Assembly (NCBI GenBank): GCA_031216915.1
Contig: CM062297.1
Location: forward strand, 176,008,356 to 176,072,355
Direction of reading: 5' to 3'
DNA length: 64,000 bases
Source of the DNA: Pictodentalium vernedei
Taxonomy: Eukaryota; Mollusca; Scaphopoda; Dentaliida; Dentaliidae
Shown here: piece by piece, positions 9,655 to 21,939 of the stretch
Layout: each line of letters begins with the position of its first letter
Numbering within the stretch: the stretch's first letter is position 1
Notes under the pieces: generated by a model
The model's input: the letters and a program-made list of their open reading frames with translations, nothing else
The model's database searches: none
Told to the model about the DNA's origin: nothing
Translations under genes and position numbers: made by a program

Positions 9655-12590
9655 ATTGCCGTCGAAGAGAAGCTTCTCCGAGACCGAAGCGACTCTGAGA
9701 GAGTTCTTCACCTTACTATCCACGCGCGTGGATGTAGCTAGGGCTGCGTCACGTCTAACCAACTCCAGGTTGCCACTGAAGGGCAGAGTTATACGTGGAA
9801 AAACTATTGCCCTTGAAAGAAATCACATTGAGGATCATATTCTGGAATTCTTTCTCTTGAAGACGTAATGATAACGCCTCAGTAAGGTGGTCTACGTATG
9901 ATAAAGCGTCTAAGTTAAGTCTAATAGACATCATTGTCGTTTCCAACATCGTGGTTGGAATTGATATAGATAATTCCCAATCTTCAGTCCCGCCGTCAAG
10001 ACGCATAGGAACTCTCAGTATGCCCTGTTCTGCCAATATAAATTATTTCCTAGAATTGATGAAAGGCAGAATAGTGCATTGGGGACAAGAAACTAGATTA
10101 TCATGCTTGGTAGCAAGCCTATATATAGCGTCGTCAAATAATTCGAATGTTCTAATGACATTATTGGACTGTGTCGGCAAGTCAGGAACAATGTCCCTGA
10201 ACCGATCCAAAACTCCGTGTCCAATGACGCTATTAGTCTCTTATCCAGCATCGCAGCAATGTAGTCCGACGGAACAACCTCTGGAAGATAATGCCGGAAG
10301 AAATGTATGGCAGCTTCTGTTGTTCCGAAAGGGAAAGCTTGAAATCGTCCGAATCCCTTTCGCCATCCTATCGGACCCTATAAGTGTTCGGTCGTCCGTA
10401 CCTGATGCAACAGCGGAGCGCACCGACCCAGCGCCGTCAGATTATTCGTGATCCGACCGAGAATCTGTCGTTTGCTGGGATGCTGCGATAAGCTGAGCTA
10501 TTTTGGATAGCACGTCCGTCACTGAGGCCTGTGGAGAAGCGGTCTTACGATGCTTTGCCGCTGGAAGCTCCGTGTTCGTTACCCCGTGCATACTTTTATT
10601 ATGCGAGCGAACGGAGTGTATAGGCCTCGTGTCCCTTGGCTACCGGATGGAGTGACCTGTTCGCCGTGGAATCACTGAATGACGAAGCTGGCCGGATACT
10701 CGAGGTCACGTAGCCAATGTGCGGTCGTGTGCGCTGCTGTGAGGATGAGGAAGCATTATCGACAGTCTCTCGGACTGTCAATATAACGGAGCGTCCCGAG
10801 CGGCGGACATATGCTCCGAATGCGAAATGACTGTACCACAACATCCGGTCCCATATGTTGTTGTACGAGAGAGGGACCTCTCTCGCTCACAGCCCGGACA
10901 GACCTGGACAAGCTAGGAACCGGACTAACAGGCTTCCTCCGATCTCTCCTCTAATCCGTTGTCACTGGGTGTGTACTAAAGTCTATTATAGTGCTCGCAT
11001 CACCCAAATCTCCTTCCTAGACCGCAACGGACGAACCCGACTGCCGAACCATTCGATGAATGGACGCTACACAGGGTGAGCTAGCGAATGTCAACTCCGT
11101 CGATCCTACTAGGGACCTCTTGGGCGATTGACGTATTCCATGAGCACTTATTGCCGCTAGCGCTTCATTATCTATGACGACAGAGGCACACTTTTGAAAG
11201 ACATCTCAGTAACTTTGCGAACAAGAAACCAGACATGCTTGTTAATAGCAAGCATATAATAATATAAATATATAGCGTCGTTCAATAATTCGAAAGTTTG
11301 TGTGACATTATTGGACTGTGTCAGAACTGAGGGACAATGTCCCTGAACCGAACCAAAAATTTCTGTGTCCACCGACGCTATCAGTTTCTTATCCGGCATC
11401 GCAGCATTCTGGTCCGACGAAAAAACCTCTAGAAGATAAGTCAGATGACATACACAGCAGCTGATGTTGTTCCGAAAGGGAAAGCTCGAAATCCTCCGAA
11501 TCCCTTTCGGCATCCCGTCGGACCGGATGAAATTTTCGGATGTCCGTACCCGCTTCCGCGGAGCGTCCTGACCCAGCGTCGTCGGATAATACATGATGCG
11601 ACAGAGATTCTGTCAATGCTGGGATGCTGCGATAAGCTGTGCTATTTGGGATAGCACGTCCGTCACCGAGGCCTGTGCAGTAGCAGTCTTGCGATGCTTT
11701 GCCGCTGGAAGCTCCGTGTATGTTGACTCCCGCATACTTACTTATGCGAACGTCCGGAGTCTGCAGGCCTCGTGCCCTGGCTACCGGATGGTGTGACCTG
11801 GTCGCTGGTGATTCTCTGATTGGCGAAGCTGACTGGATATCCGAGGTCACGTAGCCAAGAGCAGTCGTGTGCGCTACCATGAGGATGAGGAAGCCTTATT
11901 GACAGTCTCTCCGGACTGACTATATATCGGAGCGTCCCGAGCGGCGGACGTATGCTCCGAATGCGAAACATTTTGTACCACAACATCTGGGGCCAGATGT
12001 TGTTGTACGAGAGAGGGGCCTCTCTCGCTCGCAGTCCGGATGGACCTGGACGAGCTAGGAACCGGACTAAAAGGCTTCCTCCGTTCTCTCCTCTAATCCA
12101 CCATCACTGGGTGTGCATTTGGTTGATTTATAGTGCTCGCATCACCCAAAATTCCTTCTAGACCGCAACGGACGAACCCGGCTGCCGAACCATTCGATGA
12201 ATGGACGCTACACCGGGCGAGCTAGCGGACGTCAAAGGCCGTCGAACCTACTAGGGTCCTCTTAGGCAAGTGACGTATTTACATGAGCAGTTTTCCGCTA
12301 GCTCTTCATTAATTGTGACGACGGAGGCACACTTTTGGAAGACATCACGGATACATCACCCTGTTCTTGATCGTCTGAAATAGAGATTGATAAACTAGAG
12401 TGACCCTGCGGGGAAAGGACCGGAATGTCCATTTCCCAACTAACATACCGTGACACACGCTTCCCATGTTGTCATCGAAATTAACACATACTGAACAGGA
12501 GTTAGTGCGAGCACACTGACTACATTATACAATGATTATGAAAGTCAGAGGAAGATTTCCTCTTATTACAATTGAACAATATCCTTTCAT
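9655..12590 (-). pseudogene. Decayed, internally duplicated gag of DIRS B
   Basis: The gag start equivalent is at 12590. Segments 10110-11230 and 11231-12340 are direct repeats of the same gag middle region (A 3790-4870). Each carries the twin palindrome and the gag-core entry block. Frameshifts break all frames. Confidence 0.75.
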
Positions 12591-13476
12591 TGTGAAAAGA
12601 AAACAAAGTCCTAGTACTCGCACCAACCCCTGACAATCAAAATACATAATAACATGATCCATTAACATAGAAAAAATAATTGAAATCAATAAATTTTGAA
12701 AAAATATTTTTTCAGAACAGCCCAAGTTTCTGAAAAGTAACGTTGAGCCCCAATGGATCCCAAGCCTAAGTGTGGACAAAAATTCTAAAAATATTTTAAA
12801 AAATTTATGCAACACTTACGAACAATAATAATGTATCTAGTTATGATTAAATTAACATCAAGATATTATTTTCAAGAAATCCCCCCTCACACAGAGGGCT
12901 GTTGTAAATGTAAACAATAAGTGTAAAAACACCAGAATAAGACTCCAGGCACCCTGGCCTGAAATCAGTTACCAATAATACACTATCTGATGCAAAACAG
13001 AGACTTCCAGGGAAGAAACTGCAGAACATCAGATGGTAGATGCAGAACACTACGCCTAACCACCCATAGGTGAAGACGTAAACATGGGGAAAAGAACAGA
13101 ATTCATTCTGTTATCCAGCTAAAACTCCCAAGAAATTTTAGTAATAATATTACAGAAAATATGCCAAAAGCATGGGAGAATAGCAAGAGGGGACTTAAAG
13201 GAAAGGGAGAGAGGAAAACACTGAACAAGCAGTGTAACTTGATAACAAGAATGACCACAACAGGCTGTTGCCTCGAAAATGGGTAACTTAACATAATTTC
13301 ATTAAAAAATTTTAAGTTTCAGCCCTGAATATTTTCTGTCACTCATTTTTCCTCTCCTCCTTCTATATCCTCCTTAGAATCACCATTTCTCTAATATTTA
13401 TGTGTCTGGCATCATTAAAACTGAGATTTACAAGCACAAAGATCAGTCAGATGTTAACTGATGAAGGGCCAAACAA

Positions 13477-13678
13477 AGAATGATTAATGGCGCCAATTTC
13501 GGGACGTCCTTGACACTGCGCATGCGCAGTAGAGGTGAAGTATGGAGGGCCATTCAGGACATGTTTTCTTTGGTTTTAGATGCAAATTTTGGGGATTGGG
13601 GGGCAAAATTTGTGTTTGGCCCTATATTTTTAAGAGTTAGCACCAGCTATGTCTGGGTCATTGGTACAGTGTAAAAAT
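13477..13678. repeat. Right inverted terminal repeat of DIRS B
   Basis: Reverse complement of 6749-6976. It has a perfect TGCGCATGCGCA at 13517-13528 and marks the 5' end of the minus-strand transcript. Confidence 0.85.
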
Positions 13679-13850
13679 ATTTGCTTTTTGAAATTTTGAT
13701 ACTATGATATTGGTGTGTAAAGGGAAAATCTGCAGAATAACATGGGTAGTGACGTATTTTATACATTTTTTTTTAATTTTTGGATTTTATCTGACACAAA
13801 TCAATTAATTTTCATTTTTTTATTTACATTAGCATTGGGTAATAATATTC

Positions 13851-14251
13851 ATTTATTTATTGGTGTTTTTAAGGTCACATACTTACCGGTATGCACAATG
13901 GCTAATCATGACCATGACAGTTTTATGGGTGGAAGAAGCCGGAGTACCCAGAGAGAACCACTGAGCAACGACGAGCAGCTGCCAGCTCCCCAACATCTTA
14001 ACTCCGGATTGCAACACAGGCAGGATTAGATTGGTTGAAGACATAAGCACACGACGTGCAGTATGCCTCAGTACACAGAGTCATCGTGCCCCCATGTGGA
14101 CAATCAGGGTTAAGTACCTTGCCCAAGGACACAACGCGGGAGTCCAAATCGATCGCTCAGATGGTCACCCATCTGAGGACAAACCGGGCTTGATGTTTCT
14201 TAACTTCGGTGATCTGACGAGAACCGGTTACCACAACACCACCGTGCCCCC
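13851..14251 (-). mobile_element. SINE with 5S rRNA-derived head (S1)
   Basis: On the minus strand the head (about 14240-14150) reads CTCGTCAGATCACCGAAG, then TTAAG, and AGATGGGTGACC. This matches the internal promoter (A box, intermediate element, C box) of 5S rRNA. The body follows with GTTGTGTCCTTGGGCAAG and ends in a TAAAT-rich tail. Imperfect flanking duplications cattgg(g)taat are present at 13833 and 14252. The body is the same as in the tRNA-headed SINEs at 60831 and 63062. Confidence 0.8.
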
Positions 14252-14271
14252 CATTGGTAATATGAAGAACT

Positions 14272-14336
14272 AATGTGGCAGCCAAAATGACCATGCAGGA
14301 AAGTTTGAGAAACAGATTTTTAGCTTTTTTAGGTCT
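14272..14336. mobile_element. Fragment of MITE family M2
   Basis: Right-end fragment of the element seen complete at 50530 and 62440: gcagccaaaatgaccatgc, then gagaaacag, and ttttttagg. Confidence 0.6.
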
Positions 14337-14422
14337 TACGTTCCTCAACTGGTAACAAAGTAGTTTTGTTCTGGGCAGGGAAATCCACTTGCAGCTGCAG
14401 CAAACAACCAATAAAGTTAGAT

Positions 14423-14476
14423 GTTCAAAACATTAACGCCATGTGCATTTGCACATGGGCATTAATGTTTTGAACA
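14423..14476. repeat. Near-perfect 54-bp hairpin
   Basis: Arms TGTTCAAAACATTAA and complement, continuing through GCCATGTGCA around a 4-base centre. It lies 70 bp downstream (in the transcript) of the RBM22 exon donor site. Confidence 0.75.
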
Positions 14477-14546
14477 AACTACTTGTGTCCCTCTTTTGGA
14501 CAATGGTTGGCAGTGAATTTAATAATGTTCATTGTTCTGAACCTAC

Positions 14547-14719
14547 CTGTAAGGACATTCCTCTCCTCTCTTACATTCACCCTTCACCCAGAACGAACAA
14601 ATATGAGGTCTGTTCCTTTTATAATATGGTGTAGTTCGTGCTAACTTCAGTAATATGTCACTGGGGGCTTGTGATTTTCCTAGAGCTCCAACAGGAGTTG
14701 TGCCATCACTATTAGCAAT
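14547..14719 (-). CDS. RBM22: RBM22 exon encoding the CCCH zinc-finger region
   Basis: A 173-nt exon. The acceptor is gtgtttcag at 14720 and the donor is GTAGGT at 14546-14541. It encodes [34 protein letters not shown] and [18 protein letters not shown]. The last is the C-x7-C-x5-C-x3 part of the CCCH finger, with the His in the next exon. RBM22 (yeast Cwc2/Ecm2 family) binds U6 snRNA and pre-mRNA in the active spliceosome. The exon starts in phase 0, directly continuing the exon at 34716-34816, and ends after AG of the Arg codon. The next exon, which should hold the rest of the finger and the RRM, is not in this window. Matching to RBM22 is from memory of the protein family, but the match is long and unambiguous. 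Confidence 0.95.
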
Positions 14720-14894
14720 CTGAAACACAAAATTGGTATGTCAGTTCTATGTAATTCATTGAACTCTCAATCTATGTTATCACTTCCATCAAAATACAGA
14801 TCTTTGCATGCTCAATCAGTTTCATCTTTATTGGATTTTCGAGCCATCTTATGCATCTACGGTAATGCTATCTTTAGACCACAACATAAGTGCA

Positions 14895-15215
14895 GAGGAG
14901 CACACTTAATTGGATATTTGTCAAATGAATAACCATGTTAGATGAATATAACTTAATAATAATTTATAGACAATATTAATTTATAAGCCTAAAATCCACA
15001 AAAGTAATCTTTCGCTTAAAAACATAAGACCATATTCCATACTTTCGGTACAAATGTGCCTGGCTAATTGCATGAGAGTAAACTTCTGTTAACTGAATAA
15101 AAAATCATACAATATGTCGAGAAATTACCAATATTCATTAAATTCTCTTTGCTTTCATACTTATTTGGCCTCAGTCCATCCAATACAGGTATTCAATCTA
15201 TTATATCTTAAGTTT
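14895..15215. repeat. Interspersed repeat, possibly pogo/Tigger-type MITE
   Basis: Contains gcacacttaattggatat, then tgaataacc, and later ttatttggcctcagtcc. It aligns with 60450-60715. The first part resembles a pogo-like terminal repeat. No coding capacity. Confidence 0.5.
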
Positions 15216-15985
15216 GGCAGTCACGGTTGACCGATCATGGCAAAATAGGACGTTGTCATCTAGACAATATACTGAGTCATCCTACAAACTTGCAAAGAAA
15301 TCCCTTCATAAACGCAAGCTGTAGACTGTGCTAAAGAAATCTAGGTAACATGCCCGTGGCTGCCATGGTTGACTGAACCCAACCAAAAAAGGTCGTTCTC
15401 ATCTAGACATGATACAGAGTCATCCTACCAATTTACAATAACATCCCTTCATAAATATGACCTGTAGTCCGTGCTGAAGGCTTTTGGGCTTATGCAGCCA
15501 TCATGGTAGACTGATCGTGACCAAAAGGTGACGTTCTCATCTAGACCTTATACAGAGTCATCCTACCAAGTAACAATGAAATCCCTTCATAAATACGACC
15601 TGTAGACTGTGCTAAAGGTTTTAAGGTTTCGGACTCAAGTCCCCTTCATGGTTGACCGATCGCGACAAAAAGGGAACGTTCTCATCTAGCCACCATACAG
15701 AGTCATTCTATCAAGTTACAATGAAATCCCTTCATAAATACGACCTGTAGTCGACTGTTCTAAAGGTTTTCAGGTTCTGGGCTCTCGTAGCTGTCACGGT
15801 TGCCCAATCGCAACCAAAAGGGGACGTTCTCACCTAGACATGACCTCTAACCTGCAAATGAAATTTTGTGATGATCAGACAAGAACTACAGGGTGCAGCC
15901 TGTGCTAAAGAAAATGCGAACAGAATCACAGACTTCTGCACGTGTGATGGCAGTAGCTTATCTTTACTTTATCAAGTTGAGCTAA
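15216..15985 (+). repeat. Short 145-bp tandem array element with unique 3' tail
   Basis: About 4.5 units spaced 139-145 bp, each containing gaaatcccttcataaa and tgtagactgtgctaaag. It ends in a non-repeated tail (gatgatcagacaagaact, later caagttgagctaaaaatg) that also ends the larger array at 33050-33207. Tandem core plus fixed tail suggests a Helentron-type non-autonomous ('pearl'-like) element rather than simple satellite. Confidence 0.65.
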
Positions 15986-16084
15986 AAATGCAGGTGTGTA
16001 AAAATAGCAGGCAATCCCCAGCATATCCAGAATTCGACTACTAACACACATTTTTAATAGGGGTTTAAAGCCACTTTTGGCAGC

Positions 16085-16388
16085 CAGGATAACCTTGTGT
16101 CAAAACAGTTTTATGATTGGAGGAAGCCAGAGTACCTGCAGAAAACCATTGAGCAGTGACAAGCAACTGTCAGACTCCACAACATACTAACTTTGCACAA
16201 GAAGGATTAGCATTGGTTGAAGGCAAGTTCCCCAATGATGTGCAGTGCATCTTAGTACACCTTGCCACCACCTGGGCGATCGTATATGCCTTGCAGAATG
16301 ATACAACACAGTTACTGCTGGTCAGGATCGAACAGTGTACCTTTCAGTTTGAAGTTCAATGCTCTAACCACTGAGCCACCACACTCCC
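16085..16388 (-). mobile_element. Old, diverged tRNA-headed SINE (S4)
   Basis: On the minus strand the head reads GTGGCTCAGTGGTTAGAG (A box) and TTCGATCC (B box). It is followed by a heavily mutated SINE body ending in gtcaaaacagttttatgat. It is much more diverged than S2 and S3. Confidence 0.65.
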
Positions 16389-16619
16389 TATGACATACAT
16401 ATATATTATCACCACCATGTTTATGTACAAAATGTTGTTTCTGAGTCAAGCTCTTGTTTCTAAGGCAATATCTCCTCCAGTCAGGACATAGCCTTAGAAA
16501 CATTTTCTCAACAAGTCGAGCTATAGCCTTAGAAACAAGAGAGACTGATACAACATTTCATATATGAACATAATAGTGATGATAGATTTATATCACAATT
16601 CTCAACTGTAATAACTTGA

Positions 16620-16843
16620 TTAACACTTTATCTACAAAATCGGCTGCATCCTCTCATATGATTAACAAACTGAGCAGTTGAAAAAACATTATTTTTCCAA
16701 AAATTTAAACAAAACAATAACATGTGGCTCATTCCAATGATGGTCATATGATATAGTTTTGTTGAAATATTTGGAAAATATATTTACAAAAAAATAACTG
16801 AAATATTAAATTGTGATATTGTGTGCTCTGTGTTGAGGGTTAA
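16620..16843. mobile_element. Degenerate piggyBac-like MITE P4
   Basis: Bounded by TTAA, with terminal words CACTTTATC and GAGGGTTAA. The interior has aacaaaacaataacatgtgg and atgatatagttttgttgaaat, as in P1 and P2, but the central hairpin is partly lost. Confidence 0.6.
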
Positions 16844-18149
16844 CTAGCATTTTAATTTCAGATTTCATCTTCAGACTGACAAAAATGCTGATTGTTTCAG
16901 TCATAAATGTCTGCAGCTGCCTTGAAATTTCGAAATCTTCCAATAAACTTAACTTACCGAGCTCATACCATACATTTTCAACATTCTGAAAGACTGTGTG
17001 CTTTAACAGTATCCGGTATCACTGTCTTTTGTTCCAACTTGAATGCATCCAGTGATTCAGACAAAAAAGCAGAAAAGCAATGTTGTTCCATAATTTAATA
17101 ATTATACTTTTGAGAAGTTTTTTTTCTCTTTTCATATGAAGAAAAGTACAGGGTCTCTTGCAAATGTAGTTTAAAAGCTTGTAATGTTCCATAAAGAATA
17201 ATGTAAACAAATCGTAATCAAGCACAAAGTTGTATTATGCAGTTGCAAGATACAGAATTTGTATCAGGTGCCCCTGCGGCTAGTGTTGTGCAGTGCTTAG
17301 TGCTAGTAAGTCTTGCATCCATTCCAGAGAAATATTCCAACTACAACAGGAAGGCATGCCTTGATGATATAGCTGGAATATTTTATCAGTCAGGACTTGA
17401 GCCATCACAGTCGGAACAATCAGGTTTAAAGTCCCCCCTCTCTTTAGCGGCCATCTTCAAAACTCCCAGAATTTGATTTGAGATTTGATTCAATTTGGAA
17501 TAATGGACCCAATTCAAAATTCGATTTGAATCGAAAATGTGCAATTCACAGGGTACTGGGAAAAACACAACTAAACTCAGGACACAGAGAAGAAAATGCA
17601 CCACATTCAGGGGGTGTTTGAGGTTCTGTTGTGAAGAAGCAGCTGGATTATCCATGCCATGAAATGCATCCTCATTAATAATCATCACAAAAAGATTTTA
17701 TACCAAGGTTCTCAATCTACAATGCAGGCCTTTAAATTCTTCTCAACTAACGATGGTAAATGCTGTGCTCAAATAAGGTAAATGACCAAAATTATGCTCA
17801 GTTTGAAACTTTTTCCAAAGTTTTGCAGTGTTTTGGCAATATAGAGCTTAGAGCTTACCATAGAATCAAACAATGCAACAGATAAATAATTTTTTTAAAA
17901 ACCCAGAGTTCACCATAGAAAAGCAATTGGCATGGACAGTGTAGTATATGACATTGTCAACGGCGATAGGTTTTCTGTGGCAAATTCTATATGATCATGC
18001 ACTTAAAACTTGAGATCTATTATATTCATGTTTGTGGCATTTCTCAGTAAATTCCATGTGTAATTTACATTCAAGTAGACCTTTGGCTCAACACTGGGAA
18101 ACTAAGAAGTCTCCTCGAGTTAGTCGAGTAAACTTACGTCACTTTATAG
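16844..18149. other. Intron sequence with no recognised feature
   Basis: AT-rich. Short ORFs exist (for example 17237-17476) but show no family I recognise and no convincing splice sites. Part of the RBM22 intron. Confidence 0.5.
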
Positions 18150-18650
18150 GCCAAGAATTTGAACTCTACAACGTCCAACGGCTCAAACCAAGCTTCTTTG
18201 AGCTTCAACAGAACCCAAGCCAAATTCCATTTAGGAAGTAGTCTGAGAGTTCTATGTCAATTGATAGAGAAATTTCTAACTAGCTTAGATAAAGAAGTAT
18301 TTGATCCAATGGCCAAGTTATCATGATGAGCGTAATTATCTGATAACATAGACCTATAGCCTTTAAGAGTGACGGGCTGCAGTTTGAGATCATCAAACAA
18401 GTAGACCAAGAAATCAGCAATATTTGGTATGGACGGATCATATATGTCTATCGACTGATCTTGACACCAATGGAAGAAAACCCTCCACTTCGCTGCATAA
18501 TTCAACAAAGAGGAGGACCTCCTGCAGTTAGAAATTGCGTCCACTGCGCACCCTGTAAAACGTTTTCCGTGCAGGAAGGTGCCCACAACGGAAATACGTG
18601 AAGGTTGAGACCTTCTGGATTGTGATGCAGTGCGCAAGACTTTTCCCCTG
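18150..18650 (-). pseudogene. Truncated tyrosine recombinase of DIRS F
   Basis: Encodes FLVYLFDDLKLQPVTLKGYR and SKLVRNFSIN, the N-terminal core-binding part of the recombinase. The homology to A stops near 18150, before the catalytic Arg, so all catalytic residues are lost. Confidence 0.8.
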
Positions 18651-19526
18651 ATAAAGAAGGTCCTCTTGTGGAGGAAGCTTCCGAGGAACGTCCCATAACA
18701 GACACCTGAGTAGATTGATCCACAGTTTCTGTGACAACAGAGGTGCTACTAGTAGAATTTTGCAATGAGACTGTTTGATCTTTAACAGAATCTGCTGAAT
18801 CAACGGAGTTGGAAGATACACATATCCTATCATTCCATCCCATGAGATCGACAGAACGTCTACTGCATATGCTCGATGGTCTGGACATGGCGACACGAAC
18901 GTCGGTAACTGATTGTTCATGTGCATCGCAAACAGATCTATCATGGGGCGATCCCACTGGTAGCAAATCTGCCTGAATACTCGCTTGTTGAGCATCCACT
19001 CTGATGGCAACATGCGACCTTTCCGAGACAGCGAGTGTGCTATTACGTTCAGACGACCCGGTATATGACGGACAGAATGCTGAACATGATGATTCATGAT
19101 GTATGGAAGAATCTTCTCCGTTAGTTCGCATAACGGAACTGAATGAGTGCCGCCCTGGTTCCTGATGTATGCTACCACTGTCGAGTTGTCCGACAAAATC
19201 TGAACATGAGCGTCTGCTATTATGTGAATCCAATGTTGTACCGCCAGCCATATCGACATCATCTCCTTGATGTTTATGTGTTTCTCCAGGAACCGAGGAT
19301 CCCAAAGACACTGACCTATCAAGTCTGCGAGACTTAGGTTGCACCCCAACCCATCTGACTCGCATCCATCATAATCGTGAAAGCCGGATCCGGCAATTAA
19401 AGTGGAACTCCCTGAGTTAACCACTGAACATCTGCCCAAATCTGAACTCTTTGTTTTATCAGGTCTGTTCACACTCCAGTTCTGAGTAAAGAATATCTGG
19501 TGAAAACGCGTGCACAGACGACCCAT

Positions 19527-20236
19527 TAGAGATGGGCGGTATTGGAATTTTGAGTTCGGTATCGGTTTCGGTATTTTTTTGTGTGCATACCACGGTATCA
19601 GTTCGGTATTTGGTTTGTGACTTGAGATTCACCGGATAGTACAAAAGGGGAATCCATGTCAGAAAAATACAGAATAAGTTGTTCTTGTATCATTCGATCA
19701 TAGTGCTACACATTCCACTGCTAATGAGCTCAACATTCTCATGCTTTTGCCAATACAAATCATATCTACAGTAATATGGTGACTTGTTCTAAACACGCCT
19801 TACCCTTTCAAGGCCTGCTTAAGGCATCTGTAATCTTAGAATGTGTGTTCTGAAGATGTCATCTTTAGGTGGGCTTGATGACAGTAGAAAAATCATCTGG
19901 TCAGTGATTTCTAGCCAAGTCTTGGCTGCGTGTTAAGGCAGCCAAGACTTGACTAGAAATCACTGCTAAGAAGGTATGTACAGGTCGTAGTCTATTGAAA
20001 ATTCAGTTTAACTGCCCAGGCCATTTAGGCATAACAAAACTGAAAAAGACGTCAATTCTTTCTTGAAAATGAACTCTTCAACTGCAATCAATCCTCAGTA
20101 AGGCCTTATAAATAGCGAATGTAGGGGAACTGAAAATACAGATAGTTTCGGTATTCAAAGATTGGTTCGGTTCGGTTTTTCGTTATCCCCATGATATCGG
20201 AATCGGTTCGGTTTTTCGGTATTTTGCCCATCTCTA
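19527..20236. mobile_element. hAT-type MITE with perfect 8-bp target duplication
   Basis: Terminal inverted repeats TAGAGATGGGC (19527-19537) and complement (20226-20236) are flanked by CGACCCAT at 19519-19526 and 20237-20244. An 8-bp duplication and TAG-start repeats are hAT signatures. Length is 710 bp with no transposase. Subterminal CGGTAT/CGGTTC-rich motifs repeat at both ends. A strong hairpin lies at 19902-19965. Confidence 0.93.
19902..19965. repeat. 28-bp stem hairpin inside the hAT MITE
   Basis: Arms CAGTGATTTCTAGCCAAG plus TCTTGGCTGC, and complement, around an 8-base loop, with two mismatches. The core GTCTTGGCTGC recurs in the unrelated MITE at 63714-63777. Confidence 0.85.
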
Positions 20237-20642
20237 CGACCCATCAGAATAAGATCTGCAGCCACTCCGCACAGCCCCAACAGTCGCATGAATTCCCTCG
20301 CTGTTAATGCGTCTGAGTGTAGACAAAAGCGGGCATAACAACTGACTAATTTGGCTCTGGGTAACGGCAGACAAATCAGATTGTTGTGAGTCTCGAAGCT
20401 CATTCCCTAGTGAATGAACGACTTGGGCGGAGCTAGATCCGACTTTTTCTCGTTTACTTTGAAACCGAGACGTCGGAGTAATAGAAGCAGACTCTGAACA
20501 TCGTTCTGAAGAATAATTCTGTTGCCGTATCTCCGTAGAATGTCGTCCAAGTAAGCCGACATTACCGCAGATGAATGAGATCGGAAGTGTGACATTACAG
20601 AGTTCACTGTTCGAGTGAATGCCCAGGGAGCCAAATTCAGAC

Positions 20643-20715
20643 AAAACCTGTGGTTCGCCATACAAGGGAAGGTGTATCTGAACTGATACACCTTCCCTTG
20701 TACAGCGAACCACAG
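20643..20715. repeat. Inverted duplication within the DIRS F reverse transcriptase
   Basis: aacctgtggttcgccatac on the left mirrors gtacagcgaaccacaggtt on the right, with the ggaaggtgta arm between. The right copy is the native RT sequence; the left copy is an inverted duplicate that replaced a few native codons. Confidence 0.85.
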
Positions 20716-20942
20716 GTTCTTTCTGAATGCCGGATGTACCAGGACATGAAAGTATGCATCCTTTAGATCTATGCTTGCTGCATTGTCATTCACTCGAACG
20801 CTCGCCCTTACCAACCGAATGGTCTCCATATAGAATATTGGAGGCACAATGAGCTTGTTTATCCAGCTCAGGTCTATAACCGGTCGGAATGAGCCGTCTG
20901 GCTTCGGTATGAGGAACACGTGACTGTAGAAACTTTGAGAAA

Positions 20943-21170
20943 GTTAAAAAATTTATAGTAATTTATATATTTTTTATACTTACCAATGACCCAGACATAG
21001 CTGGTGCTAACTCTTAAAATATAGGGCCAAACACAAATTTTGCCCCCCAATCCCCAAAATTTGCATCTAAAACCAAAGAAAACATGTCCTGAAAGGCCCT
21101 CCACACTTCGCCCCTACTGCGCATGCGCAGTGTCAAGGACGTTCCGAAATTGGCGCCATTAATCATTCTA
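20943..21170. repeat. Left inverted terminal repeat of DIRS G
   Basis: Same as the B left repeat. Perfect TGCGCATGCGCA at 21118-21129. Confidence 0.85.
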
Positions 21171-21246
21171 ATAACCAGTGCCTGGTAAGCGCTATGTACT
21201 CAGCGGGGAGGCAAGAGTTCCCAACTCCTGGGAGGGCCATCCCCGT

Positions 21247-21333
21247 CTGGGTCATTGGTAAGTATAAAAAATATATAAATTACTATAAATTTTTTAACAT
21301 TTTTATACTGTACCAATGACCCAGACATAGCTG
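21247..21333. repeat. ICR of DIRS G
   Basis: Same two-half structure as 7054-7140. The junction tttttaac then attttt joins complements of the two termini. Confidence 0.85.
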
Positions 21334-21810
21334 AATAGTAAAAAGGCTGGAGGGCCAAGGACATAGAGCAAAATGGAATACGCTCAATAAAATAAAATAG
21401 AGTCATCCCCTGTAGGGAAAAAGAAGTAATAGGCCTTACATGTATCTTTCTTATTTATGATAAAATAGAAAGATACAACACCTTCCAAAATTGAGCTTCA
21501 TACATCCATGTACTCTATTAATATCCAATATAATCCTTATACTAATAATTTTTAAAGTAAGCCAATAAATAAAGTAAGTCTAGAGAATAGAGACTCTTAT
21601 ACTCCTAAAAGTGTCTGAGGATTGCATAATCATGTCTGTTGACATATGCAATATTCAAAAGCTATACTTTAAAAACTAAGACTTGAATGAATTTTAAAAA
21701 CCTAAACTTCTCACTAAACAACCATCCCAATAACAGCTCAGAATTACTAACTCCGGAGGAGGTATCCCCTTGTTTTCATAGTAAAACAGGTGACCCAAGG
21801 GAACACCCAC

Positions 21811-21830
21811 TCCCCCCCCCCCCCCTTTTT
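21811..21830. repeat. Poly-C tract in the 3' non-coding part of DIRS G
   Basis: About 14-15 C, then ttttt. The equivalent tract is in A (1-16), B (7621-7634) and E (41301-41313). Confidence 0.7.
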
Positions 21831-21939
21831 CTTGCCCTGGGTCAAATAGCCCAGAGCGAAGAGGGCAGCCGAACGGAGACACTGCCGAAACAGACAGCCT
21901 ACCTAGCTATAGTAGCAACTGTTAAGTGAATGACATTCT

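Larger units (their letters stand above)
6749..13678 (-). mobile_element. DIRS element B (type I, non-autonomous), complete ends
   Basis: 6,930 bp between the left end GTTAAAAAATTTATAG and the right end CAGTGTAAAAAT. Both ends were fixed from the ICR junction. It has left and right terminal repeats, an ICR, and decayed recombinase, pol and gag remnants. The RT region is deleted: RNase H remnant joins gag core directly near 9640-9660. Gag contains a direct duplication of about 1.1 kb. No clear target duplication flanks it, as expected for DIRS. Confidence 0.88.
18528..20925 (-). pseudogene. DIRS F pol, broken by hAT MITE and frameshifts
   Basis: RT starts MFLIPKPDGSFRPVIDL (20919). It keeps SIDLKDAYFHVLVHP and a YLDD box (SAYLDDILRRYGN). 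RNase H (ILSDNSTVVAYIRNQGG) and the downstream domain (RPMIDLFAMHMNNQL) lie beyond the MITE. A 34-bp inverted duplication replaces the CFG part of the conserved RT block before LNLAPWAFTR (20643-20715). The first part of pol lies on the other side of element G. Confidence 0.82.

Noticed and set aside
17237..17476. 79-codon plus-strand ORF
   Set aside because: No recognised domain, opposite strand to RBM22, no convincing splice sites; likely chance.
18150..20930. Separate DIRS element independent of the gag at 28179-30266
   Set aside because: Pol on the two sides of G is continuous in register, so both parts belong to one element, F.
21247..21333. Plus-strand intron (ggtaagtat ... acccag)
   Set aside because: The GTAAG and CAG words are consequences of the DIRS ICR palindrome and there is no flanking coding frame.
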